Origin: Pseudoalteromonas galatheae
GTDB taxonomy: Bacteria > Pseudomonadota > Gammaproteobacteria > Enterobacterales > Alteromonadaceae
Direction: 5' to 3'
Assembly (NCBI RefSeq): GCF_005886105.2
Contig: NZ_PNCO02000001.1
Span: 3,997,466 to 4,061,465, forward strand
Length of the DNA stretch: 64,000 nucleotides
Shown here in pieces: positions 57,334-64,000 of this stretch. Both the position numbers and the translations under genes were made by a program. Position 1 is the first letter of the stretch; each line of letters starts with the position of its first letter. The notes below the pieces were generated by a model. That model did no database searches. It saw nothing but the letters and a program-made list of their open reading frames with translations, and had not been told where the DNA came from.

Positions 57334-57972
57334 TTATTCGCTCGCTTCCTCTTGAGCTTCTTTCACAAACGGACCTAAGTACCAATCATCCAATTTCCAC
57401 GCCAGTTCGTTTAATCCAATGCCCTTTAAAGAAGAAAACGCATGAACGGTGATGTCACCGTCGATTTCAGATAGAGCACGACGTACTTGTAGTACTTCTG
57501 CTTTACGTTTACCTTGCTTTAGCTTATCGGCTTTAGTCAACAAGGCCAATACCGGTATATTACTGCTGGTTGCCCAATTGATGAGATCCATATCGAGATC
57601 TTTGAGAGGGTGACGAATATCCATCAATACCACAATTCCTTTTAGGCATTTGCGGCGTTGTAAATATTCACCTAGCGCTTTTTGCCATTTCTTCTTCATC
57701 TCTAATGGGACTTTCGCAAAGCCATAGCCCGGTAAATCAATCAAACGCTGATCTTCGCCTAGAGAAAAAGTATTTATAAGTTGAGTTCGACCAGGTGTTT
57801 TACTGGTGCGTGCCAGTTTTTGGTCTGTAAGCGTATTGAGTGCGCTCGACTTACCAGCATTAGAACGACCCGCAAAAGCAACTTCAATTCCAGTGTCTGG
57901 TGGCAGTTTACTGATATCTGGGGCACTTGTGATAAATTGTGCCTGATTGTATTTTACGCGAGATTTTAGCAC
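57334..57972 (-). CDS. engB: Ribosome biogenesis GTPase EngB (YihA/YsxC)
   Basis: This essential GTPase of 50S assembly has 212 residues. It has the G1 motif [12 protein letters not shown] (near 33), G3 [12 protein letters not shown]4 [11 protein letters not shown] and G5 HAFSSLKG. The order polA ... engB ... yihI corresponds to the E. coli polA-spf-yihA-csrC-yihI neighbourhood. Confidence 0.97.
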   Translation of the reverse strand: MLKSRVKYNQAQFITSAPDISKLPPDTGIEVAFAGRSNAGKSSALNTLTDQKLARTSKTPGRTQLINTFSLGEDQRLIDLPGYGFAKVPLEMKKKWQKALGEYLQRRKCLKGIVVLMDIRHPLKDLDMDLINWATSSNIPVLALLTKADKLKQGKRKAEVLQVRRALSEIDGDITVHAFSSLKGIGLNELAWKLDDWYLGPFVKEAQEEASE

Positions 57973-58425
57973 GCTGACTCCTAACTGATTAAACTTTCGC
58001 GGATGGAATTGCGTATTTTATAACAGTATGGCGGAAACCAAAAGTACTGTGGGGTTTGTTCTAAACGCTGCTTTTATCGCAAATTGGCCGAAGCCTCGCC
58101 CTAATATTAATTAATCTAGGTCAAGTCCCTATAAATTATAAGCTTAATATGGGCAGAAAACGTGCCAGAGAAAGTAATATCGTGTAGAATGTAGGAATTG
58201 CAATGTCAATCTAAAGTGTATACCTATCAGTAGTCACTACTGAGCAAGGCGTATTTAGATGGATCGGTGCTGTTTGGCGTTATATTTGCTAAGTTTGCAT
58301 GTATGATTCATCTGATTAACATAACAACCTAATTAGTACTGATTGGTATTATTTGCCCGAGCAATAAAGAGAGCGACTTTGTTCGCGAGGGTACAAATTA
58401 CAGGGTCGGAAACAGAGAATTTACC
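57973..58425. promoter_or_regulatory. engB-cytochrome c4 intergenic region with FNR-like site
   Basis: TTAATCTAGGTCAA at 58111-58124 differs from the FNR/Anr consensus TTGATnnnnATCAA at two positions and is followed by AT-rich sequence. It lies about 140 bp before engB and 300 bp before the cytochrome c4 gene, so either could be controlled. The remainder up to the cytochrome start holds no gene and would form a long leader. Confidence 0.4.
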
Positions 58426-59058
58426 ATGAAAAAAATAGCATTAACTTTAACAATGTTGCTTGGTACGTTGTCAGCAAGCAACGCATCGGCATTCGATGGT
58501 GACGCAGAAGCAGGTAAAGCAAAGTCTGCAACGTGTGCAGCATGTCACGGTCCAGATGGCAATGCCCCTGTGACTATGTATCCTAAAATCGCAGGTCAGC
58601 ATGCAGATTATATCTACAAGCAGCTACAAGAGTTTAAGCTAGGTATGACGTCTGGTGGTAAAGAAGGGCGCATGGATCCTGTGATGAGTGGTATGGCTAT
58701 GCCGCTATCAGATCAAGATATGAAAGACTTAGCTGCGTATTTCTCTTCTTTATCTATGTCTGCGGGTTCAACGCCTGAAGATGTTGTTGCTGCGGGTCAG
58801 CAGCTTTATAAAGCTGGTGATGCAGAACGTGGCATTCCATCTTGTGCTGCATGTCACGGTCCTCGTGGTAACGGTACTTCTTTAGCTAAATTCCCTAAAG
58901 TGTCATTCCAGCATCCAGAATACATCAAGGCACAGCTTGAAAAGTTCCGTGATGGTACTCGCAACAATGATATGAACGGTATGATGCGTGATATCGCGAA
59001 GAAGCTGACAGACAAAGACATCGAAGTATTATCTAAGTACTTAGGTGGTCTACACTAA
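58426..59058 (+). CDS. Cytochrome c4
   Basis: The 210-residue di-haem periplasmic protein has a signal peptide (MKKIALTLTMLLGTLSAS) and two haem sites CAACHGPDGNAP (near residue 37) and CAACHGPRGNG (near 140). Each is in a similar half-domain with an axial Met (MSGMAMP; DMNGMM). This matches cytochrome c4, which passes electrons to cbb3-type oxidase. It is monocistronic with its own terminator. Confidence 0.95.
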   Translation: MKKIALTLTMLLGTLSASNASAFDGDAEAGKAKSATCAACHGPDGNAPVTMYPKIAGQHADYIYKQLQEFKLGMTSGGKEGRMDPVMSGMAMPLSDQDMKDLAAYFSSLSMSAGSTPEDVVAAGQQLYKAGDAERGIPSCAACHGPRGNGTSLAKFPKVSFQHPEYIKAQLEKFRDGTRNNDMNGMMRDIAKKLTDKDIEVLSKYLGGLH

Positions 59059-59104
59059 AGTCGTATAGTGAGTTTACCTCTCTCAGGGTAAACTCTTACT
59101 ATTG

Positions 59105-59134
59105 AAAAAAGGGCAGCATAGGCTGCCTTTTTTT
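59105..59134 (+). terminator. Cytochrome c4 terminator
   Basis: GGCAGC (59112-59117) and GCTGCC (59122-59127) form a stem followed by seven T. It lies about 50 bp after the cytochrome stop and separates it from the CsrB-like RNA gene. Confidence 0.9.
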
Positions 59135-59146
59135 GTTGTTACCTTT

Positions 59147-59186
59147 GTGAGATATATCTCACTTTTCTTGTAAGATATCTGCTTGG
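59147..59186 (+). promoter_or_regulatory. Palindrome and GacA/UvrY-like box upstream of the CsrB-like RNA
   Basis: A perfect 16-bp palindrome GTGAGATATATCTCAC is at 59147-59162. Just after it TGTAAGATATCTGCTTGG (59169-59186) resembles the left half of the GacA/UvrY box TGTAAG-N6-CTTACA, with a weak right half. The distance of about 150-170 bp to the proposed RNA start is in the range seen for such activator sites. It is tentative. Confidence 0.4.
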
Positions 59187-59299
59187 GCTATATGTGAGTT
59201 TTAGCTTATTTTTAAGTTTTTGTTCAGTGTAAGTTTATGTAATTCATCTTTTTTCTGTTTAATTAAAAAAATTAAGGTAAGAAATTTGTTATTAAACAG

Positions 59300-59327
59300 T
59301 TGTAACTCAAGCTCAGGAGCGTAGATT
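59300..59327 (+). promoter_or_regulatory. Candidate promoter of the CsrB-like RNA
   Basis: TTGTAA (59300-59305) and TAGATT (59322-59327) are spaced by 16 bp. This predicts a start at about 59334, just before the first dense run of GGA motifs. It is a computer-free guess and needs RNA data. Confidence 0.4.
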
Positions 59328-59333
59328 ATTCGT

Positions 59334-59633
59334 TGTCGCCAAGCAATACAAAAAAAGGGACAATTCGATACGGAAGCGTAGGTGGCAAAGTTATGTATCT
59401 AGTTGGATACAAAGGATTATCAAGAAAGAGTCAGGAAGACCGAGAATAAGAAAATCACGGAAGTCTCATAATAAAAACAATATGGAAAGTGTCACGGAAG
59501 TCTAAAATAAAAACAATACGGACGACAATAAAATAAAAAGAATAATAATAAGACTTAAAAGTCGAAGGGAGAAGTGTCCAGTTGTGACGCTCAGATTAGT
59601 AGGCGGTAGAGAGTGATCTCTGCCGCCTTTTTA
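59334..59633 (+). ncRNA. CsrB/CsrC-like RNA (CsrA-sequestering)
   Basis: About 300 bp without a coding frame contain ten GGA motifs, several as ACGGAAG, AGGAAG or GGGA, separated by A-rich linkers such as AATAAAAACAATA. It ends in the strong terminator GGCGGTAGAGA-gtga-TCTCTGCCGCC with TTTTT. This is the hallmark of RNAs that bind and titrate CsrA. In E. coli csrC lies between yihA (engB) and yihI; here the RNA lies between engB/cytochrome c4 and yihI, which supports orthology with csrC. Ends are estimated. Confidence 0.85.
59602..59632 (+). terminator. Terminator of the CsrB-like RNA
   Basis: GGCGGTAGAGA and TCTCTGCCGCC form an 11-bp stem with one T/G position and a GTGA loop, followed by TTTTT. 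It is about 60 bp before the next gene. Confidence 0.9.
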
Positions 59634-59694
59634 TTTGGTTGCCTCTATTATACCTGATACAATAGCCGCCTTATTAAACAATCACTGTTGACCG

Positions 59695-60348
59695 TTGCAA
59701 GATTCAACTCTATTCAGTTGTGGCCTGTGCCAAGGTAATCAGCTTGAAACCTACCATCAAGACAAATATCGACTGTACTGGCAATGTCAAACCTGCCAGT
59801 TGGTGATGGTTGATCCCAAGTCGAGATTAACACCAGCTCAAGAAAAGGCTATTTATGATAGCCATGAAAACGACCTGGCCGATGAAGGCTATCGTCGCTT
59901 TCTAGCACGAGTGGCGGATCCACTGTTGGCACGTTTGGTGACACCAAGCCAAGGCTTAGACTTTGGCTGTGGGCCTGGGCCGCTGCTTGCAAAAATGCTT
60001 GAAGAAGCAGGACATCAGGTAGCTTTGTTTGACCTGTACTATGCTAATGATGCCAGTGTACTGAGTCGTCAGTATGACTTTATCGTGAGCACAGAAGTGG
60101 TAGAACATTTAGCAGAGCCTGCAAAAGTATTAGCGCAATTGTTAGCACTCTTAAAAGTGGGTAAACCGCTGGCCTTGATGACCAAACTTGTCATCGATAA
60201 AGCACGCTTTGCGAATTGGCACTATAAAAATGACCTAACGCACATTTCATTTTTTAGCCGGGAAAGTTTTGCGTATTTTGCCGCGCAGCAGGATTGTGAT
60301 TTAGAATTTATTGGGAATGATGTCATCATTCTCACCAAGCGTAGTTAA
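59695..60348 (+). CDS. Class I SAM-dependent methyltransferase with N-terminal zinc ribbon
   Basis: The 217-residue protein has an N-terminal CGLCQG...CQTC cysteine pair suggestive of a zinc ribbon (residues 9-34). The SAM-binding domain follows with LDFGCGPGPLLAKML (near 88), and STEVVEHLAEPAKVLAQLL. The target is unknown. The start codon is uncertain; TTG 59695 gives the full zinc ribbon. It is followed by yihI after 24 bp. Confidence 0.78.
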   Translation: MQDSTLFSCGLCQGNQLETYHQDKYRLYWQCQTCQLVMVDPKSRLTPAQEKAIYDSHENDLADEGYRRFLARVADPLLARLVTPSQGLDFGCGPGPLLAKMLEEAGHQVALFDLYYANDASVLSRQYDFIVSTEVVEHLAEPAKVLAQLLALLKVGKPLALMTKLVIDKARFANWHYKNDLTHISFFSRESFAYFAAQQDCDLEFIGNDVIILTKRS

Positions 60349-60372
60349 CGCGAGAATTTTGGATAACCAATT

Positions 60373-60960
60373 ATGACTAGAAAGAAAAAGACACGTAAAG
60401 TTGCAGCCAATGGAACACCAAGGCTGAGTAAAGAAAAGCTACAAGCGTTACGTGCACTAAAAGAGCAGCGTAGCAAAAAAACCAAAGGTAAAAAGCCAGG
60501 TTCTAGAAATGCACCTGAGATCCTAGCGAAAGAGCAACCAAACACGTCGACCAATAAAGATCCGCGTGTTGGTAGCAAAAAGCCAATTTCTTTGGTTGCA
60601 GAGCCACAACCGGCTAAGTCGAATACCCAGCCTGAGATGAAGCGTCATCTGCAACCACAAGTTCAGTTAACTACGGCGATAGAAACGCTTACTCCAGAAC
60701 AAGAGCTAGAGCAGTTAGAAAATGATGAACGTTTGATGGCGCTACTTGAACGCCATGAGCGCGGTGAACTGCTAACAGGAAAAGACGCCAAGTATTTTAA
60801 TCGCGGCATTGCGCGTCATCAGGAGCTGTGTGAGATCTTAGGTATTGATGATGAGTTTGAAGAAGGCGAGATGTTAGAAAATGATCCAATGGATCAGTTT
60901 ATGAGTAATGATCTAGCAAATGAATGGTTAGACGACGACTTTGAGGAAGATGATAAGTAA
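60373..60960 (+). CDS. yihI: Der GTPase-activating protein YihI
   Basis: The 195-residue, highly charged protein begins MTRKKKTRKVAANGTPRLS and has a Lys/Arg-rich N-terminal half. The conserved acidic C-terminal part contains LEQLENDERLMALLERHERG and DAKYFNRGIARHQELCEILG, as in YihI. YihI stimulates the GTPase Der during 50S assembly. It overlaps the next gene by one base and lies close to engB, another ribosome-assembly GTPase gene. Confidence 0.93.
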   Translation: MTRKKKTRKVAANGTPRLSKEKLQALRALKEQRSKKTKGKKPGSRNAPEILAKEQPNTSTNKDPRVGSKKPISLVAEPQPAKSNTQPEMKRHLQPQVQLTTAIETLTPEQELEQLENDERLMALLERHERGELLTGKDAKYFNRGIARHQELCEILGIDDEFEEGEMLENDPMDQFMSNDLANEWLDDDFEEDDK

Positions 60961-61475
60961 TGAATACTGCATGGATCATCGCAATCATTATTGGTGCCCT
61001 GATTATTGCTGGACTGGCGTTTTACGCGGGTAAATTACTATGGCAGCTGAAGGTGCAAAAAGAGCAGATTGCCAAACATCGCGAGCAAAAAGCTGCTGAG
61101 CTCCAAAAGTCACGCCAGAAGCGCAACGAAAAAATTGCGGATAGCGTTAACTTACTCGCGCGCGCGATGAAAGAAAAACAATGTGAATATTCTGAAGGAT
61201 GCTTACGAGTTTGGGTGCTTATTTCGCAATATAGTTTTGATGAGGAAGTTGACTTACAGCAGAGTTACCCTGGTGTTTATCAGATGTATGATGAAGTCAA
61301 AGAAATGCCAACTCATGATGCGCGTAAGAAGTATTCTAAAAAAGAGATTTTCAAAATGGATAGCCAGCGTTGGCGTGCTGAAGAGCGCCTAGAAGCGGAG
61401 ATCTTACAGGACTGCGAAAAGCTGATAGCGCGCTTTAAAGCGGCTGCTGGTAGTGAAAACGTTGTGTTTCAGTAA
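60960..61475 (+). CDS. DUF2489 family membrane-anchored protein
   Basis: The 171 residues have one N-terminal membrane helix (about 4-26, IIAIIIGALIIAGLAFYAGK). A basic coiled-coil segment follows, then a globular part with CEYSEGCLRVWVLI and YPGVYQMYDEVKEMPTHDARK. This pattern matches DUF2489, commonly found next to yihI. Function is unknown. It is translationally coupled to yihI (TAATG) and followed by a terminator. Confidence 0.85.
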   Translation: MNTAWIIAIIIGALIIAGLAFYAGKLLWQLKVQKEQIAKHREQKAAELQKSRQKRNEKIADSVNLLARAMKEKQCEYSEGCLRVWVLISQYSFDEEVDLQQSYPGVYQMYDEVKEMPTHDARKKYSKKEIFKMDSQRWRAEERLEAEILQDCEKLIARFKAAAGSENVVFQ

Positions 61476-61523
61476 GCTGGCTTGTGAAAATGGGTAAGTG
61501 AATCCCTATTCAAACTTCAGATT

Positions 61524-61546
61524 AAACGCCCCAAGTGGGCGTTTTT
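61524..61546 (+). terminator. Terminator after yihI-DUF2489
   Basis: AAACGCCC and GGGCGTTT form a perfect stem with a short loop and TTTTT tail. It ends the yihI-DUF2489 transcript. Confidence 0.88.
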
Positions 61547-61552
61547 AGTTAT

Positions 61553-61627
61553 AAATGAGAAATTTTTAACCCAATTAGCGTCAGATTTACTTCTTCAAAT
61601 CGTGTAAGTATTAAGTCAAATAGGTAT
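61553..61627 (+). repeat. Half-length relic of the MITE-like element
   Basis: AAATGAGAAATTTTTAAC followed by a CTTCTTCAAAT block and a terminal AATAGGTAT resembles the right half (about 75 bp) of the 160-bp element at 3200-3359. The left half is absent. It lies directly after the yihI-DUF2489 terminator. Confidence 0.6.
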
Positions 61628-61631
61628 GATT

Positions 61632-62318
61632 TTACTGTGCGATATATTCACATTCGGTCAGCACTAAGGCGTTTTTGCATTGGTAATATACTTCCACTTG
61701 TTGTCCTTCGCTTAAATCATCGTGTAGCGTTTTCATCAAAGTGAAAATAAGTTTCTTGTCATCAAACTGACTCAGTTTGACTGCATCAAAGCCAAAGAAC
61801 TTTTGTACCGTACTATAAAGTGCCTTAAATATGCTTTCCTTGGCTGAGAAAATAACCGTCAATGGACAGTGCACTTGCTCGCCAAAAAGCGCAAAAACTT
61901 CAACTTCTTCAGGATGTAAAATTTGTCGTTGTAGTTCGATTTCCTGCTTCGGTTTCATATCTCTTTCGATATCAATGCCTAAGCCTTTCACGGCGATATC
62001 ATCTGTAGCAATCGCAGCCGCAATCCCTCGAGTATGCGTGATACTGGCAACAATATTAGCAGGCCAGATAGGGGCACGATCGGAGCCGTTAAGCAGCGTA
62101 AAGTCACCTTGTCCAAATTGTGCTAGGCAGGTTTTGGCGCATATTCGTCCCGCTAAAAACTCGGCTCGCCTTTTCGCTACCGCTTTATCAAGTGAAGCGG
62201 GCAGCAGTATATTTTGCTGTTCAAAGGAAAGCGCGTCAAAGCTGTCAGGATCAAACTGAATACAATGAAAATGGTGTGAGAGGTAGGGGGTAAATAGGTG
62301 ACTCTGAGTACTTTGCAA
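61632..62318 (-). CDS. 4'-phosphopantetheinyl transferase (EntD/Sfp superfamily)
   Basis: It attaches phosphopantetheine from CoA to carrier proteins. The 228-residue protein shows the family motifs SITHTRGIAAAIA (near 107), GLGIDIERDMKP (metal-binding Asp near 129) and IFSAKESIFKALYS (Glu/Lys near 171). Length fits EntD-like enzymes. No NRPS, PKS or polyunsaturated-fatty-acid genes are within the window, so its carrier protein is encoded elsewhere. Confidence 0.92.
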   Translation of the reverse strand: MQSTQSHLFTPYLSHHFHCIQFDPDSFDALSFEQQNILLPASLDKAVAKRRAEFLAGRICAKTCLAQFGQGDFTLLNGSDRAPIWPANIVASITHTRGIAAAIATDDIAVKGLGIDIERDMKPKQEIELQRQILHPEEVEVFALFGEQVHCPLTVIFSAKESIFKALYSTVQKFFGFDAVKLSQFDDKKLIFTLMKTLHDDLSEGQQVEVYYQCKNALVLTECEYIAQ

Positions 62319-62439
62319 AGCTGACTCCCGTTATTCATATCCATTATTAAAAGGCTGGTATTGCGCCTCTAATTCGCTTTGGACGCTTAGTGTGCATGAG
62401 CTAAGCGTCCATAGCAAGATATGAACGAGAGATTGAAAG

Positions 62440-63006
62440 TTATTTTAACTTACTCGCAACTGACACCAGTTGCAGAGCGAGGCTTGATACTTTTTCAGCA
62501 AGTTCTGGGTCTTTAATTTTACCTTGATCATCAAACGCATTAAATGCGCTAGGAACAGCCAATTGGTCTGCGAGTACTAAACTGCCAATGCCAGACAACA
62601 CATCACGGACATGGTTTAGGCCGCGTAACCCACCTAAACCGCCTGGTGAGGCTGCATAGAGTGCGACTACTTTGTTTCTAAATGCGGGCACCGCACCTTG
62701 TTCTGTTCTAGATGCCCAGTCTATTGCGTTCTTGAGCACAGCAGTGAAAGAACCATTGTATTCTGGGCTTGCTAATAGAATACCATCGGCATCGCGTAGC
62801 TTGTCTTTTAAAAGCTGGGCACCTTTTGGTGTGCCTTGTGCTTCAAGATCTTCATCAAACATTGGAATATCTATATCTTGTAACTTGATCACTTCTACTT
62901 CTGCACCACTTTCTAGTGCAAAGTTTGCCGCGGCTTGGATGAGTAATTGGTTGTAGCTGTCTTTTCTTAAACTGCCTGCTAGTGCGATAATTTTTGCTGT
63001 AGTCAT
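62440..63006 (-). CDS. NADPH-dependent FMN reductase
   Basis: The 188-residue flavodoxin-fold protein shows the FMN-binding segment GSLRKDSYNQLLIQAA (near 11) and LASPEYNGSFTAVLKNAIDW (near 77), plus YAASPGGLGGLRGL. This places it with the ChrR/azoreductase-type NAD(P)H:FMN reductases, often involved in quinone or metal-oxide reduction. It is divergent from a LysR regulator that probably controls it. Confidence 0.92.
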   Translation of the reverse strand: MTTAKIIALAGSLRKDSYNQLLIQAAANFALESGAEVEVIKLQDIDIPMFDEDLEAQGTPKGAQLLKDKLRDADGILLASPEYNGSFTAVLKNAIDWASRTEQGAVPAFRNKVVALYAASPGGLGGLRGLNHVRDVLSGIGSLVLADQLAVPSAFNAFDDQGKIKDPELAEKVSSLALQLVSVASKLK

Positions 63007-63088
63007 CTTGCTGATACCTTATTTTGTTTCGTTAAAATGATAGTAGCAAAATTTTACTTGCACAAAACCGAAATAAACGCAAAGCTTT

Positions 63089-63104
63089 TGTGCATATATG
63101 CACA
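63089..63104. promoter_or_regulatory. Perfect 16-bp palindrome before the LysR gene
   Basis: TGTGCATATATGCACA is a perfect palindrome and contains the T-N11-A pattern common to LysR sites. It ends one base before the GAGG ribosome binding site of the LysR gene and lies 80 bp from the divergent FMN reductase gene. Autoregulation and control of the reductase are likely but unproven. Confidence 0.6.
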
Positions 63105-63113
63105 GAGGTAATT

Positions 63114-64000
63114 ATGGATAAATTCACAGATTGGCAGGATCTTAAGGTCGCCTATATGGTTGCTAAGCTTGGCACCTTATCAGCGGCGGCTGAGCACTTA
63201 GAGATCCACCACAGTACGGTACTGAGGCGAATAAATAGCCTAGAGGAAGCCTTGGGGACGCGGTTATTTCACCGCCATGCCCGAGGTTACCAAGTAACAC
63301 AGGCAGGAGAAAAGCTGCTTACGACTGCGAGTCAAATAGACGAGCGTTTGATGGAGTTGAGTACTTCTATTGTTGCTTCGGACAGCCAGCTCAGAGGTAA
63401 GCTATTAGTTACGACGGTCAGTGGTTTTATGGATATGCTGTCGGAGCCTTGTTTGACTTTTCAACAATTACACCCACAAGTGCAACTTGAAGTCATTCTC
63501 GACCAAAAGCGTTTACGCTTAGATCATGGGCAGGCGCATGTTGCGGTGAGGGCAGGGCCAAAGCCCGATGAGCCTGACTACATAGTGCAGCATCTAAATA
63601 CCTTGGAAGCTGGTTTGTACGCGTCTTCTAGTTATATCAAGCGTATGGGGAGTCCCAGAACACTTGAAGCGTTACAAGCACATTACTTTGTCTCTGGTGT
63701 GGCCGGGTTTAATGCAAGAGTGCCATATTTCGCTTGGGTAGATGAGCATATTCCTGAGACGCAAGTGACGCTTAGGGTGTCTGAAACGTCAGACGCGTCG
63801 CGTGCCATAGTTAATGGTTTAGGTATTGGTGGGCTACAGCACGATGTAGCAAAACGTTACCCAGATTTACAGCCAGTGTTGCGTGATGAGTTAAAATGGT
63901 TAAGCCAAGTTTGGCTAGTTACCCATGTACTGGTTCACCGAACGGCCAAAGTACAGGCATTATGTGACGTGTTAAAGCGCCATTTTGCTAACCTGAACTG
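63114..64000 (+). CDS. LysR-family transcriptional regulator (runs to window end)
   Basis: The 295 readable codons have an N-terminal winged HTH with LGTLSAAAEHLEIHHSTVLR (near 19-38) and the wing ALGTRLFHRHARGYQVTQAG. An effector domain follows. The frame is open to the last base, where TG could begin a TGA stop, so the gene is essentially complete (LysR proteins are about 300 residues). It is divergent from the FMN reductase gene, with GAGG at 63105-63108 before the ATG. Confidence 0.93.
   Translation, partial: MDKFTDWQDLKVAYMVAKLGTLSAAAEHLEIHHSTVLRRINSLEEALGTRLFHRHARGYQVTQAGEKLLTTASQIDERLMELSTSIVASDSQLRGKLLVTTVSGFMDMLSEPCLTFQQLHPQVQLEVILDQKRLRLDHGQAHVAVRAGPKPDEPDYIVQHLNTLEAGLYASSSYIKRMGSPRTLEALQAHYFVSGVAGFNARVPYFAWVDEHIPETQVTLRVSETSDASRAIVNGLGIGGLQHDVAKRYPDLQPVLRDELKWLSQVWLVTHVLVHRTAKVQALCDVLKRHFANLN

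Overview
The window looks like chromosomal DNA of a marine gammaproteobacterium of the Alteromonadales, most probably Pseudoalteromonas. This is inferred from protein sequence character (ElbB, cytochrome c4 and c5, an SSS-domain sensor kinase with a LuxR-type partner, UbiK, DUF2959) and from gene order (polA - sRNA - YceI - engB - cytochrome c4 - CsrB-like RNA - yihI - DUF2489). Coding density is high. There is no prophage, CRISPR array, tRNA or rRNA.

Layout. 1-3155: distal S10 ribosomal operon (end of rplW, rplB, rpsS, rplV, rpsC, rplP, rpmC, rpsQ) ending at a strong terminator. 3156-5820: a scrambled zone where the 3' part of rpsQ plus its terminator is tandemly repeated with a 449-bp period, where 135-160-bp MITE-like elements with TA target duplications sit inside the copies, and where a glycosyltransferase gene is followed by a further diverged, full-length rpsQ pseudogene. 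The spc operon (rplN and following) does not follow. 6097-12271: a chemoreceptor and a CrbS/CrbR-like two-component pair. 12369-19539: a TonB receptor divergent from a (R)-3-hydroxybutyrate utilisation operon (GntP-type permease, exported MetX-like hydrolase, 3-hydroxybutyrate dehydrogenase, 3-oxoacid CoA-transferase A and B). 19819-27968: an LtaS-like transferase, a DUF2959 lipoprotein, yihY-pip-dtd, a methyltransferase, a GNAT/thioesterase fusion and pldA. 28181-32427: a lysine-riboswitch-controlled operon dapA-dapD-lysA-M14 deacylase. 32572-35933: a hybrid kinase and two exported proteins of unknown role. 36293-42799: ilvL attenuator and ilvGMEDA. 42868-50911: a membrane-anchored NMT1-like binding protein, a methyltransferase, beta carbonic anhydrase, ubiK, rep and a GAF/GGDEF/degenerate-EAL protein. 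51130-61475: cytochrome c5, elbB, an oriC-like intergenic region, polA, an sRNA candidate, YceI, DUF1285, engB, cytochrome c4, a CsrB/CsrC-like RNA, a methyltransferase, yihI and DUF2489. 61632-64000: a phosphopantetheinyl transferase, an FMN reductase and a divergent LysR regulator.

The signals most worth following are (i) the rpsQ pseudogene array, in which one repeat unit preserves the empty target site of the MITE, (ii) the CsrB/C-type RNA next to yihI, as csrC is in E. coli, (iii) a second structured RNA just downstream of polA, where spf sits in enterics, (iv) two perfect DnaA boxes and a GATC cluster upstream of polA, (v) a lysine operon with a metallo-deacylase in place of a DapE, and (vi) a TonB receptor and exported hydrolase tied to a ketone-body operon. 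All assignments come from reading the sequence; no database search was run.
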